A DNA stretch of 64,000 nucleotides from Streptomyces ruber. GTDB lineage: Bacteria > Actinomycetota > Actinomycetes > Streptomycetales > Streptomycetaceae. The stretch is taken from positions 682,001 to 746,000 of the forward strand of contig NZ_BMQK01000001.1 of assembly GCF_014648075.1 (NCBI RefSeq), in the 5' to 3' direction. Each line of letters starts with the position of its first letter. Within the stretch, counting starts at the first letter, position 1. Below, one piece after another: positions 18,161 through 27,077 of this stretch. Position numbers and translations under genes: made by a program. The notes below the pieces were generated by a model, which made no database searches, was not told the origin of the DNA, and saw only the letters and a list, made by a program, of their open reading frames with translations.

Positions 18161-21096
18161 GCGTCGAACTCCTTCGACAGCGCGACGAGTTCGGCGAGGT
18201 CGGTGTCGGACAGCTCGGTCAGGGCGGCCTCGCCGGAGGCGATGACCTGGTCCGCCAGGGCGCGCTTGGCGCCGAGCAGACGGGCGACCTTGTCCTCGAC
18301 GGTGCCCTGGGTGGTGAGCCGGTGGACCTGCACGGGGCGGTCCTGGCCGATGCGGTGGGCGCGGTCGGTGGCCTGGTCCTCGACGGCGGGGTTCCACCAC
18401 CGGTCGTAGTGGACCACGTGGGTGGCGCGGGTGAGGTTGAGGCCGGTACCGGCGGCCTTCAGGGAGAGCAGGAAGACGGGGAACTCGCCCCGCTGGAAGG
18501 CGGCGACCATCTCCTCGCGCCGCGGCACGGGCGTGGCGCCGTGGAGATAGCGGGCGCGGACACCGCGGTCGGCGAAGTGCTGTTCCAGCAGCCGCCCCAT
18601 CTGTGTGTACTGGGTGAAGACCAGGGCGCCCTCCTCTTCGGCGACCACCGTGTCGAGGAGTTCGTCGAGGAGTTCGAGCTTGCCGGAGCGGCCGGGCAGC
18701 GGGCCGCTCTCCCGCAGGTAGTGGGCGGGGTGGTTGCAGATCTGTTTGAGCGCGGTGATGAGTCTGAGGACCTGGCCACGGCGGGCGATGCCGTCGGCCT
18801 CCTCGATGGCGGCCATGGCCTCGCGGACCTGCGCCTCGTACAGCGCGGCCTGTTCGCCGGTGAGGGTGACGGGGTGGTCGGTCTCGGTCTTGGCCGGGAG
18901 CTCCGGAGCGACGCCCGGGTCCGACTTGCGGCGGCGCAGCAGGAACGGGCGCGTGAGGCGGGTGAGCCGTGCGGCGGCCCGGTGGGCCGCCTCGGCGGCT
19001 TCCTCCTCGTCGTCCGTGCCGAGGGCGGCGCGTTCGACGGGCTTGGCGAAGCGGTCGCGGAAGGCGGACAGCGGGCCGAGCAGGCCGGGGGTCGTCCAGT
19101 CGAGCAGCGCCCACAGCTCGGAGAGGTTGTTCTCCACCGGGGTGCCGGTGAGGGCGACGCGGGCGCGGGCGGGCAGGGCCCGCAGCTCGCGGGCGGTGGT
19201 GGCGTACGGGTTCTTGACGTGCTGGGCCTCGTCGGCGGCGACGAGCGACCACTTCACGGCGGCGAGGTGAGCCCGGTCGCGGCGCAGCACCCCGTAGGTG
19301 ACCAGGACGAGTTCGTCGTCGGCGAGGTGGTCGAGGGTGCGTTCGCCACCGTGGTAGCGGCGCACCGGCACGGCGGGGGTGAAACGGGCGGCCTCACGCT
19401 GCCAGTTGCCGAGCAGGGAGGCCGGGCAGACCACCAGGGTGGGGCCCGCGGTGTCCACCTGCTCCTGGCGGTGCAGGTGGAGGGCGAGCAGGGTGACCGT
19501 CTTGCCCAGGCCCATGTCGTCGGCGAGGATCCCGCCGAGGGACAGGCGGGTCATGTCCGCCAGCCAGGCCAGGCCGCGCCGCTGGTAGCCGCGCAGGGTG
19601 GCGGTCAGGCCCTCCGGAACCCGGACGGGAGCGCGGTCCTCCGGATCGCGCAGCCGGGCGACCAGCTCGCCGAAAGCGCCGGCCGCGTCCACCGGGACGC
19701 GCTCGCCGTCCTCCTCCAGCTCGCCGGTCAGAACCGCCTGCAGCGCGTCGAGCGGGGCGAGTTCGCGGGTGCGCCGCCGCTTCAGCCGGGCCACGAGCCC
19801 CGGATCGGCGACGACCCACTGATCACGCAGTTTGACCAGGGGGCGGCGGGCCTCGGCGAGCTGGTCGAGTTCCGCGTCGGTGAGCTTCTCGCCGCCCAGG
19901 GCGACCTGCCAGGAGAAGTCGAGCAGGGTGTCACGGCCCAGCAGGGTGTCCACGGTCGCGCCCGGCGCGGTGGCCGCGCCGATCTCCGCCCGCGTCTGAA
20001 GGGCCCTGACCAGCTCCCGCGGCCAGTGCACGTGCACGCCTGCCGCGCGCAGCGCGTCGGTGGCGTCGCCCAGCAGGTCCATGGTCTCCTCGTCGTCCAG
20101 CCGCAGCGCACTGGGGGCGGCCTCGGCGAGCAGGCGGGTCAGCGGCTGCCAGGCGCGGGCCGCGCGGCGCAGTGCGAGCAGGGTCTCGGCCTCCGCGTGC
20201 GGACCGAGCAGACGCTGCGCTCGACCGGGGTCGGCCCACAGCTCGGTGGCGTCCAGGACCAGGGACGGGTCGGCGGCGGTGCGCAGTTGCAGCGCCGCCC
20301 GGACGTCACGGCGCCGTCCGGCCGGGAGTTCGACCCGCAGTTCCACGCTCACCCGCGCGGCGCGCTCGGCCTCGACCTCGGCGGCCCACGCGGCCAGCCG
20401 CGGGTGCAGCGCGGTCGCCCGGTCGGCGTACGGGTTGCCGGGCATGGCCCAGCCGGTGGCCGGAGTGCGCGGCAGGGTGTCGGCGAGCGCGTCGCAGAAC
20501 TCCCCGACCAGGGCGACCGGGTCGGCGATGAACGGCGTCCGGTCGCCGGTCCGTGGCGCGGGCAGGTTGTGGGCGTACGGGGGCAGGGCGGCGGCCAGCG
20601 CGTCCAGGTCCCGCTTGCCGCGTGCGCCGGGTGGCCCGAAGCGCCATGTGGTGTACGTGTCGGAGGTCAGCGCCGGGTACAGGCGCCCCTCGCCGAGCAG
20701 CTGCAGAGCGCGGCGGGCGACGGCCGCCCATCCGGCGAGCGAGGGATGGACCCCGGAGGCGGGCGGGTCGAGGAGGAGGGCGAGGATGTCGCCGCAGCCG
20801 AGTGCCCAGCCCTCCACGGTACGGGTACGCACTCCGCCGCCGTGGGGCAGGACCAGTGGCAGTCGGACCCGCTCCACTCCCTTGGGAGCGGCGGCCTGGG
20901 CGGGCACGCGGCGTGCGTCGGCGGAGGGCCGGTAGAGCACCAGGCGGCCGAACCGGGCCGGCTGCCCCGGATCGGCCGGGACGAACACGGCCGCCAGGCC
21001 GCCGGCCGCGAGTCGCTCGCGTGCCCAGGCCGTGGCAGCGGGATCGGCCAGTGGTACGGCGCCGGCGGCGGTGGTCTCCCGTACGAGTCGGCTCAT
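18157..21096 (-). CDS. SNF2-family DNA-dependent ATPase/helicase
   Basis: The 979-residue protein has an N-terminal region of about 480 residues typical of bacterial SNF2 proteins with a SWIM partner, then the two RecA-like lobes. Visible are ADDMGLGKTVTLLALHLH (motif I, about 526-533), DEAQHVKNPYATTARELRAL (motif II with DEAQ, about 620), LTGTPVENNLSELWALLDW (III) and the C-lobe motifs LVFTQYTQMGRLLEQHF and VHYDRWWNPAVEDQATDRA then HRIGQ (VI). It probably translocates on duplex DNA; the SWIM protein is the likely partner. The ATG at 21096 follows ACGGGGGACG. Confidence 0.9.
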   Translation of the reverse strand: MSRLVRETTAAGAVPLADPAATAWARERLAAGGLAAVFVPADPGQPARFGRLVLYRPSADARRVPAQAAAPKGVERVRLPLVLPHGGGVRTRTVEGWALGCGDILALLLDPPASGVHPSLAGWAAVARRALQLLGEGRLYPALTSDTYTTWRFGPPGARGKRDLDALAAALPPYAHNLPAPRTGDRTPFIADPVALVGEFCDALADTLPRTPATGWAMPGNPYADRATALHPRLAAWAAEVEAERAARVSVELRVELPAGRRRDVRAALQLRTAADPSLVLDATELWADPGRAQRLLGPHAEAETLLALRRAARAWQPLTRLLAEAAPSALRLDDEETMDLLGDATDALRAAGVHVHWPRELVRALQTRAEIGAATAPGATVDTLLGRDTLLDFSWQVALGGEKLTDAELDQLAEARRPLVKLRDQWVVADPGLVARLKRRRTRELAPLDALQAVLTGELEEDGERVPVDAAGAFGELVARLRDPEDRAPVRVPEGLTATLRGYQRRGLAWLADMTRLSLGGILADDMGLGKTVTLLALHLHRQEQVDTAGPTLVVCPASLLGNWQREAARFTPAVPVRRYHGGERTLDHLADDELVLVTYGVLRRDRAHLAAVKWSLVAADEAQHVKNPYATTARELRALPARARVALTGTPVENNLSELWALLDWTTPGLLGPLSAFRDRFAKPVERAALGTDDEEEAAEAAHRAAARLTRLTRPFLLRRRKSDPGVAPELPAKTETDHPVTLTGEQAALYEAQVREAMAAIEEADGIARRGQVLRLITALKQICNHPAHYLRESGPLPGRSGKLELLDELLDTVVAEEEGALVFTQYTQMGRLLEQHFADRGVRARYLHGATPVPRREEMVAAFQRGEFPVFLLSLKAAGTGLNLTRATHVVHYDRWWNPAVEDQATDRAHRIGQDRPVQVHRLTTQGTVEDKVARLLGAKRALADQVIASGEAALTELSDTDLAELVALSKEFDA

Positions 21097-21137
21097 GTGT
21101 CGTCCCCCGTCTCGGACTCGGTCACGAGTCGGCTCAT
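21093..21137 (-). CDS. 14-codon bridging mini-ORF in front of the SNF2 gene
   Basis: ATG 21135-21137 follows GGGGAACGCCGC and encodes MSRLVTESETGDDT; its stop overlaps the SNF2 ATG by ATGA. The SNF2 protein itself starts MSRLVRETTAAG, and 15 bp (ACGAGTCGGCTCATG) are repeated exactly at 21083-21097 and 21124-21138, 41 bp apart. The mini-ORF is therefore a partial tandem duplication of the SNF2 start with its ribosome site. It may couple SNF2 translation to the gene upstream. Confidence 0.5.
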   Translation of the reverse strand: MSRLVTESETGDDT

Positions 21138-21174
21138 GCGGCGTTCCCCGCGTCGACCGTTGCCGTGGACCGGC

Positions 21175-23427
21175 TCACCTGGTGCCTCCCGCCTTGTACG
21201 CGGCCTTCCGCAGCCGCTTGGCCAGGGACTTGTCGACCGGCCTGACGGCGTCGGCGAGCGCGCCGAGTACCTCGCCGGAGTGCGGATGACCGGCGCGCCA
21301 CAGGTCGTCGGCGCGCTCGGTGATCTGGTCGAGCGGGCGTACGCCTTCTCCGGCACCGGTCAGCAGCCGCTCGCGCAGCGCCTGTTCACCGAGGCGCGCG
21401 ACCGGCAGCGCGCCGTCCACCAGCATCCACTCCAGGCCCCACGCCGCGCCGTCCTCGGCGGGCTCCCCGATCCGGCGCAGCATCGAGGCCGCGGCGTGCG
21501 AGCAACCGGTGACCCGGGAGACGGCGGCCTTGCGCAGCACCGCCTTCGCCCGTCCGGGTTCGTCCGCCGCCAGCACGGCGGCCAGCACCCGCGGGGCCTG
21601 GAGGCGCCGCAGCGCGTCGGCCGGCTCCGTGCCGTCGCAGGCGTCCACCACCTGCACCGCCGCGTCCGTGGCGGAGCGCCCGGCCAGCCAGCCCGCGACC
21701 TCCGCGGCCGCGTCCGCCTCGGACGGGTAGGAGGTGAGCGCGGCCAGCAGCTCGCGGGCGTCCGCCCGGGCGAGCGAGCCGATCACCGGCGCCGGGACGC
21801 CCGCCCGGACCAGCAGCACACGCAGGCCCGAGCGACCCAGTGGGGTGAGCCGGAGACGTTCGGCCGGCAGCAGTCCGCCTGGGCCGTCGGCCGGCGGGGC
21901 GGGAACACCGTCGTCCACCGGATCCTCGTCGCCCTCGAACTCGGCGGCGCCGAACAGCTCCAGCGTTTCGGCGGTGTAGTCGTACTGCTCGGTCAGAAGC
22001 AGCGACACCAGCTCCCGGGCCGGGCCCTCCGCCAGCCCTTCCAAGCCGTCCGCGAGGTGACCGGCGACGTCCAGCCACTTACCGTCCGGCAGCCCGTACG
22101 CGTGCAGCAGCATGAGGAAGACCAGCGGCGGGGCCTCGTCGACCAGCTCCCGCAGTGCGGCCAAGGGGTCGTCCAGTACGGGGACGGAGAGGGAGAACTC
22201 GACCGCCGCGCCCGCCACCGTCTCCTGCCAGGCGGCGAGCAGGGCCGTGTCGTCCTCCTTGTCGGGCAGCGCGTCGCCGGCGTACGCGCGCTTGCCGTCC
22301 ACCTCCACGAACCCGCAGTTCAGCGCCCACTCCCAGGGCAGGTCCAGCAGCTCCATGCCGCCCGCGCTGCGTATCCTCGCCAGCCGGGCCGCCCGGTCCC
22401 GCGGGTCGCCCCAGTCGTCCGGGGCGATGCGCCACAGCTCGGCCTCCTCGATCGCCTGCCGGGCCGGCTCCGGCCGCAGAACACCCGTCGAGGTCAGCTC
22501 CCTCCCGTCCGCGCACCAGTGCCCCAGCCGCACCGCGGCCATGAAGACGGGGACGCCGCGTACCGCGTGGGCCAGCTCCGCGTCGCCGGGCAGCCGAACG
22601 GCGGGCAGCCTCAGGCCCGTGGCCTCGAACAGGCCGGACAGCGATTCCTCCCCGGCCGGCCCGTCGCCGGAGTCGCCGGTCGTCGGGTGGAGCTCGCCGC
22701 ACTCGCAGCGGTACGTCCCCGGCGGCACCGGCCGCCCGCGCCTTCCGTCGCGTCCACCGCGCCCCGCGCCCGTCGTCCGCCGCAGCCGGGTTCCGGCGAG
22801 TGCCCGGCCGATCCCGGCGGGGTCGAAGGCGGCCGGGTCGAAGCCCTCCTCGTACAGGCAGGCCAGTACCGCGTCGTGCGGACCGGCGTACTCCTTCTCC
22901 TCCTCACCCCCACCGCCGTGCCGGACGACGGTGGGGCGCGGTCGCTCACCGGCCTCGTACCGGCCGAGCAGCTCGGCCAGCGCCCACACGCCGCCGAGGT
23001 CCTCGGCGGGCGGCATGGCCCGCCGCCCGCCCGTGCAGAGCGCGAGCCCGCCCTCGCCCGGCCCGGCGGGACGCACCGCCTCCACCGTGATCCGGTGCAG
23101 CCAGTCGTCGCCGAAGTCGTAGGTGTAGTCCATACGGGCGCCGGCGTGCGGCAGGACGTCCGCGAGAGCGGTCTCCTCCTCGTCGAGCGCCGGGACACCG
23201 ACGCTTTCGCCGGGTGGGGCGTACCGCTCGCCCCGGCGGTCCTCGAAGACGTGCAGGTGTGCGTCGTGCCAGCCGAACGCCGACTGGATCACGTCGTGCA
23301 GCGAGCCCAGCGTGAGATCCGAGGGCACCACCAGACGGCGCCAGACCGGCGGTTCCACCCCCGCCAGCTGCACCTTGAGCTGGTGGACGGAAGAGTTGCG
23401 CTCGGCGGAGCCATGCTGGACGTTCAT
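21175..23427 (-). CDS. Plasmid pRiA4b ORF-3-like protein
   Basis: The 750-residue protein opens with the pRiA4b ORF-3 (IS1096 passenger TnpR) domain, residues about 13-190: VHQLKVQLAGVEPPVWRRL, then LHDVIQSAFGWHDAHLHVF and MDYTYDFGDDWLHRITVE. A CECGELH near residue 255 suggests a small metal site. The rest is alpha-helical with no named domain and many acidic residues. The ATG at 23427 is chosen because the domain begins soon after; the frame stays open to 23724 without domain content. It lies immediately upstream of the SNF2/SWIM genes on the same strand, 37 bp before the mini-ORF, so all are probably co-transcribed. Confidence 0.75.
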   Translation of the reverse strand: MNVQHGSAERNSSVHQLKVQLAGVEPPVWRRLVVPSDLTLGSLHDVIQSAFGWHDAHLHVFEDRRGERYAPPGESVGVPALDEEETALADVLPHAGARMDYTYDFGDDWLHRITVEAVRPAGPGEGGLALCTGGRRAMPPAEDLGGVWALAELLGRYEAGERPRPTVVRHGGGGEEEKEYAGPHDAVLACLYEEGFDPAAFDPAGIGRALAGTRLRRTTGAGRGGRDGRRGRPVPPGTYRCECGELHPTTGDSGDGPAGEESLSGLFEATGLRLPAVRLPGDAELAHAVRGVPVFMAAVRLGHWCADGRELTSTGVLRPEPARQAIEEAELWRIAPDDWGDPRDRAARLARIRSAGGMELLDLPWEWALNCGFVEVDGKRAYAGDALPDKEDDTALLAAWQETVAGAAVEFSLSVPVLDDPLAALRELVDEAPPLVFLMLLHAYGLPDGKWLDVAGHLADGLEGLAEGPARELVSLLLTEQYDYTAETLELFGAAEFEGDEDPVDDGVPAPPADGPGGLLPAERLRLTPLGRSGLRVLLVRAGVPAPVIGSLARADARELLAALTSYPSEADAAAEVAGWLAGRSATDAAVQVVDACDGTEPADALRRLQAPRVLAAVLAADEPGRAKAVLRKAAVSRVTGCSHAAASMLRRIGEPAEDGAAWGLEWMLVDGALPVARLGEQALRERLLTGAGEGVRPLDQITERADDLWRAGHPHSGEVLGALADAVRPVDKSLAKRLRKAAYKAGGTR

Positions 23428-24069
23428 GGGCGGAGAGCTTCCCGATCGTCGGCGGCACACGCGCCGGGGAACATCGGAGCCCGCCGCGTACGCCAAGGGC
23501 TGACCCGCCCATTCTGGCAGCCGCGGGCCACCCGTCCGGGCGCCTGGCGGAAACCACTCGGCGCGCTCGCGCGTGCGCCACACCGTGAGGGCGAGTCCGC
23601 CGCGACGTCGGCACCGGACCGCGAACGGCATGCTGCGGCTGCTTCCTGGCGCCCATGCTGGATCCCCGCTGGTTCGGTGGGCCGCGAGCCGCGTTCGGGC
23701 GGGTGACGGTTCCGTGGCCGTCATCCCGGTTCAGCGTATAGATCATTCGAACGGAAGGCCCCGGCTTGCGCTTCTGCAGGTCAGGGGGCCTTTCCCGTTC
23801 GAAGGTGGTGGCGTTCCGCAGGTACGTCGAGTGCGGAGTGTCCGGGAGAGATGGTCCTGTCGTCGCACGTCGGTGCGGTGCGTGGCAATGGTGGGATCCG
23901 GCTTGGGTTTCCGGTCGCAGGGTCGGCGCTGGTCGGACCCGACGGTGTGTCGGTCGGCCGGAGGCAGGGGGCGGCGGGCAGTGGACAACATGAGATCTAC
24001 ACGTCCCGGTCCGTGCTGACGGGGGACGTCGAGTGGTGGTCGAGGGAGACTGGGGACAGGCCCTGGCCC
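23428..24069. other. 642-bp gene-free stretch
   Basis: No supported gene. It contains the strong hairpin at 23746-23803 and presumably the promoter of the pRiA4b-like/SNF2/SWIM unit. Confidence 0.45.
23746..23803 (-). terminator. Long hairpin, probable terminator
   Basis: TTCGAACGGAAGGCCCC (23746-23762) pairs with GGGGCCTTTCCCGTTCGAA (23785-23803), 17 bp paired with one 2-nt bulge and a 22-nt loop. It lies about 270 bp past the gene ending at 24070, on the minus strand. It could equally be a folded regulatory element. Confidence 0.5.
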
Positions 24070-25200
24070 TCACCGCAGGTCGTGGCGGTCGAGGCGTTGG
24101 ATGAGCCCGGGGCGGTGTCGGTTGGCCTCGCGCAGGCGGGTCAGGCGCCGGCGGAAGTCGGTGTGCCGTCCGGTGGTGGCGCAGGCGTCACGCAGGTCGG
24201 CGAGGAGAGTGACGGCCTGATCGTGGGCGCTGGGCTTCCTGGTGGCGAGGTGTGCCTCGATCTGCTGCCAGACGGAGTCGGCGTCGTCCGCGAGGGCAGC
24301 CAGGTGCCGGGCACGGGCCGCGGCCCGGTCGGCTTCGGCGCGCTGTCGGCGGTCCGTGCGCAGGGCGTGCGCGGCGTCCAGGAGGTCGGCGGCCGAGCGG
24401 CGTCCGGGGGCCGTGGCGGGTGCGGCGGTGTTGCTCAGGCGGTGCAGCAGTTCAGCGCGCAACCCGGGTTCCGGGCCGAGGGCGAGCCGCAGCAGCAAGG
24501 CGTCCTTGTCCTTCTGGGGCAGTGCTGCGATCAGCGGGACGAGTTCCTTCTTCGTGTGCTTGGTCGGCTTCTCGGGTGCGGCGGGGCTGGACTGGGCCGC
24601 GACGGCCAGCAGGTCCTCGTCCACGCGCAGGAAATCGGCGAGCGCGCGCTGTGAGGCGGTCAGTTCGCCGAGCCCGGCCGGGACGGGCGGCTCTGGGCAG
24701 GCCTGGTACTCCTGCTCTTCGTCGTCCTCGAGTTCCCAGGCCGTGAGCGCGGAGAGCCAGGCGAGGTAGAGGGGGCGCAGGTCGCCGGTGGCGAGTTCGT
24801 CGCGTACGCCGATGAGGGCGGCCAGTGAGTCGTCGGCGCCCTCGATCCAGTCGCCTTCCTGGTCCTCGCTGGTCAGGTCGAGCAGGAGGTGGGTGCGGGT
24901 GGTCCAGGCGTCGACGTGGGGGTCGAGGAAGTAGGGCTGCACGGTGGGCAGACTCAGGGTTTGCTTGGGCAGGCGGAGCATCAGCCGGTGGGTGCCCCAG
25001 TTGGTGACGTAGAGGTGGGCGTCGAAGTAGCGCTCGGTCATGCGGCGCGGATCGCCCTTCAGGTCACCCCACTCGTAGGTGTTGATGAAGCTGGTGGCGG
25101 TGATCCGGGCCCGGGTGGAGATGGCTCGCAGCTGCGCCTGTTCCTCGTGGCTGAGCGGCCGGTCGAGTGCCTGGAACTCGTAGTACTGGTACTCGCTCAC
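24070..25200 (-). CDS. Conserved protein of unknown function (SEYQYYEF family)
   Basis: I do not recognise a function. The 376-residue protein starts SEYQYYEFQALDRPLSHEEQ and has a compact N-terminal half (RARITATSFINTYEWGDLKG, then YFDAHLYVTNWGTHRLMLRL) that looks like one domain. An acidic region, a Lys-rich segment (KPTKHTKKELVPLIAALPQK) and a long Arg/Ala-rich helical or coiled-coil C-terminus follow. Close relatives are, from memory, often found near SWIM or helicase genes in actinomycetes. The GTG at 25200 is used because the conserved region begins there; an ATG at 25239 is in frame. Confidence 0.6.
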   Translation of the reverse strand: MSEYQYYEFQALDRPLSHEEQAQLRAISTRARITATSFINTYEWGDLKGDPRRMTERYFDAHLYVTNWGTHRLMLRLPKQTLSLPTVQPYFLDPHVDAWTTRTHLLLDLTSEDQEGDWIEGADDSLAALIGVRDELATGDLRPLYLAWLSALTAWELEDDEEQEYQACPEPPVPAGLGELTASQRALADFLRVDEDLLAVAAQSSPAAPEKPTKHTKKELVPLIAALPQKDKDALLLRLALGPEPGLRAELLHRLSNTAAPATAPGRRSAADLLDAAHALRTDRRQRAEADRAAARARHLAALADDADSVWQQIEAHLATRKPSAHDQAVTLLADLRDACATTGRHTDFRRRLTRLREANRHRPGLIQRLDRHDLR

Positions 25201-25267
25201 AGGGCGGACCCTATCGCCGCTGCGGTCGGTCACACGCATGATGCGGCGAACGGTGCGCTTCGGCAGC

Positions 25268-25582
25268 CTATGGGCCCCAGTGGCGGTAGGCATGGATCCA
25301 CTTGGTGCCTTGGGGTGCCGGGACCGGCAACGAAAGGTCGAGGATGCCGATGGCCTGCCGGTGCCCGCCTCGCGCACAGATCGCCACGATCCCGCTGCCG
25401 GGCAGCAGGTCGACCTTCTCCACGGTGGCCTCGACACCGAGGATCACGGTCTTGAACGGGACGGCCAGATGCTCTGAGAGCATCGTGAACAGGCCCGTGA
25501 GCTGCTCCTCGCTGCCATAGGCGTCCACAGTGGCCTGCTCGACCAGCTCGTCGAGGTCTGCGTCACTCAGCTGCCCGCGCAC
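25268..25582 (-). CDS. CcbP-like small calcium-binding-type protein
   Basis: The 104-residue protein has the pattern of the CcbP family: an acidic start (LSDADLDELVEQATVDAYG), then SEEQLTGLFTMLSEHLAVPF, a beta-rich middle and the ending GTKWIHAYRHW. CcbP of cyanobacteria binds calcium through acidic patches. Whether this one binds calcium cannot be told from the sequence. It starts with GTG 25580-25582; no strong ribosome site was seen. The stop lies about 70 bp upstream of the next minus-strand gene. Confidence 0.6.
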   Translation of the reverse strand: MRGQLSDADLDELVEQATVDAYGSEEQLTGLFTMLSEHLAVPFKTVILGVEATVEKVDLLPGSGIVAICARGGHRQAIGILDLSLPVPAPQGTKWIHAYRHWGP

Positions 25583-25631
25583 AGGAACACGGTACTGGCC
25601 GGGTCTGTGGCTCAGGGCCTTCCTCGGTCGA

Positions 25632-26223
25632 CTACTCCGCTGCTCCGCTACTCAGCGACGGGACGAGGCTGTGGAAGTCCAAGGTGACCGCGAACGGTAC
25701 TGGGCGTCGCATGGTGCCGCGGAAGATGCCCACGGGTGCGTAGACAGAGGTCGGCCGGTCCAGTTCGTAGACGTGGACGACGGGCGATCCCTCCTCGTCC
25801 TCGACGCGCCAGTAGTGGGGGATGCCGGTTTCGGCGTACTTGCGGAGCTTCACTGCGGTCGCGGTGGGCGGTCTCGGGAAAGACGACCTCGACGTCGAGC
25901 TGCACCTGCTCCGGCGCGTACCAGGTGCGGTCCGGGTCGTAGGAGGCGGTCGTCACCAGGAGGTCCGGTTCCGGGCGGTTGCGTGCGTCGAGGCGGATGG
26001 TCATCTCTCGCTCGACTTCGAAGCCCTCCGGGGCCTGCGCCATCAGTGTGGTGGTCAGGCCGGTCACGACGCGGCCGTGCCACGACCTCTGCGGCGACAT
26101 CATGAAGACGAGCGCTCCGTCGATCAGCTCGGTGTGGCGGGGCGCCTCGGGAAGGCGGTCCAGGTCCTCCGCGAACCATCCTTCCGGGCGCGGCGGCCGC
26201 ATCCAGTCGGGCAGGGCGGTCAT
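25632..26223 (-). pseudogene. Uma2-family (DUF820) nuclease-like gene with one frameshift
   Basis: The first part from ATG 26223 encodes the N-terminal two-thirds of a Uma2 PD-(D/E)XK-like protein: HTELIDGALVFMMSPQRSWH, then RPEPDLLVTTASYD and QLDVEVVFPETAHRD. At about 25853 the frame breaks, and the C-terminal third continues one frame over as VKLRKYAETGIPHYWRVEDE. The catalytic acidic pattern is otherwise present. One or two missing bases explain the break. It is either a young pseudogene or a sequencing error in a GC-rich run. It is probably of no phenotypic consequence if broken, since such genes occur in many copies. Confidence 0.75.
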
Positions 26224-27077
26224 GGCACCACCGTGGCAACCTGGGCCGGTTCGAGCCGCGAGTTCCTTGACGAGCCGTCTCTCAGCGTGAAGCGGGCCAC
26301 GTCCTGGTCACTGTGACGAGCCTCGCGTGCGTCGTGTCGATGTGCGGCCGGACGGCGAATTCGCCGTAACGCTGAGGAAGAGGAGGGGGAAACGACCTCG
26401 TGGGTGTTGCCCCGGGAACCGTTGACGTTGACGAAGGGCCTTCTGATGGTGGGGTTTCCCTGCTGGATCCGCGCTGGTCCGGGAGCGATGCGCAGAACGC
26501 CACTGGGCCGGAATGACCGCGCCCGTCCGCACGTGTTCGCGCCGCAGCACGGAGCGGCGTGGCACGGCCGCCGGAAGCGGTGAGGGATGTCCCGTCGTGG
26601 TGACGGTGGCCGGATCCGTGCGGGAGAGCCGGGCCCGGCGCTCAGACGGTGCCGATGACGGGAGCGGGCTTGGCGTCCTGGGCGTCGACGAGCGCGCGGA
26701 TGTCGTCCGGGTCGGAGGTTCAGATGATGGCGCCGAGGTCGGCTGCCATGACAGCGACGGTGGCGTCGACGATGTCGGCGGTGCCGGCCTTGCCGCAGAG
26801 GATGCCGGCGGCCTTGCAGGTTTCGAGACCCACGGGCACGACGCGGCCTCCGGCGAGGAACTTGCCGAGTCCGACCCGGCGGCGGGAGTTCCGCCAGGCC
26901 TGGCTGTCCGTGCCGTCGTGTTTCCTGAGTCCGGCGAGGAGCACCCCGTCGACGTAAGAGTGAGCGCGCCTTACCACGAGTCAGTGGCCGAAGGGAGTTG
27001 CTCCGCATCGAGTCGATGTACATGAACGTGCAGCCCGTCGGCACTCCGTCATCCCAACGCCGCGCTGTAACTGGTGC
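26224..27077. other. 850-bp degraded region between the Uma2 and fxs loci
   Basis: It contains the VapC relic at 26642-26912 and otherwise only short unsupported frames. A minus-strand fragment near 26300-26390 reads YGEFAVRPHIDTTHARLVTV and looks like leftover coding DNA that I cannot assign. GC is somewhat lower than in the flanks. Confidence 0.45.
26642..26912 (-). pseudogene. Broken second copy of the VapC-like toxin
   Basis: The minus strand repeats the 3' part of the toxin at 16096-16488: SQAWRNSRRRVGLGKFLAGG, then VPVGLETCKAAGILCGKAGT and the final PDDIRALV-like end. At 26717-26719 a TGG codon has become TGA, cutting the protein before the last acidic motif. The N-terminal third and any antitoxin are missing. 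Similarity continues beyond the stop to about 26528. Confidence 0.8.

Noticed and set aside
18322..23706. A 1794-codon open frame on the plus strand across the SNF2 and pRiA4b-like genes
   Set aside because: It is antisense to two genes with clear domains. Its amino-acid content (Gly, Arg, Val, Gln-rich, no domain) is what high GC produces in the opposite strand.
26230..26275. A GGTTCGAG string resembling a tRNA T-loop
   Set aside because: No matching acceptor stem, D-arm or anticodon arm could be folded around it.
26282..26565. A fragment reading RYGEFAVRPHIDTTHARL on the minus strand as a gene
   Set aside because: It is short, lacks a credible start and cannot be linked to any family I know; treated as leftover coding DNA.
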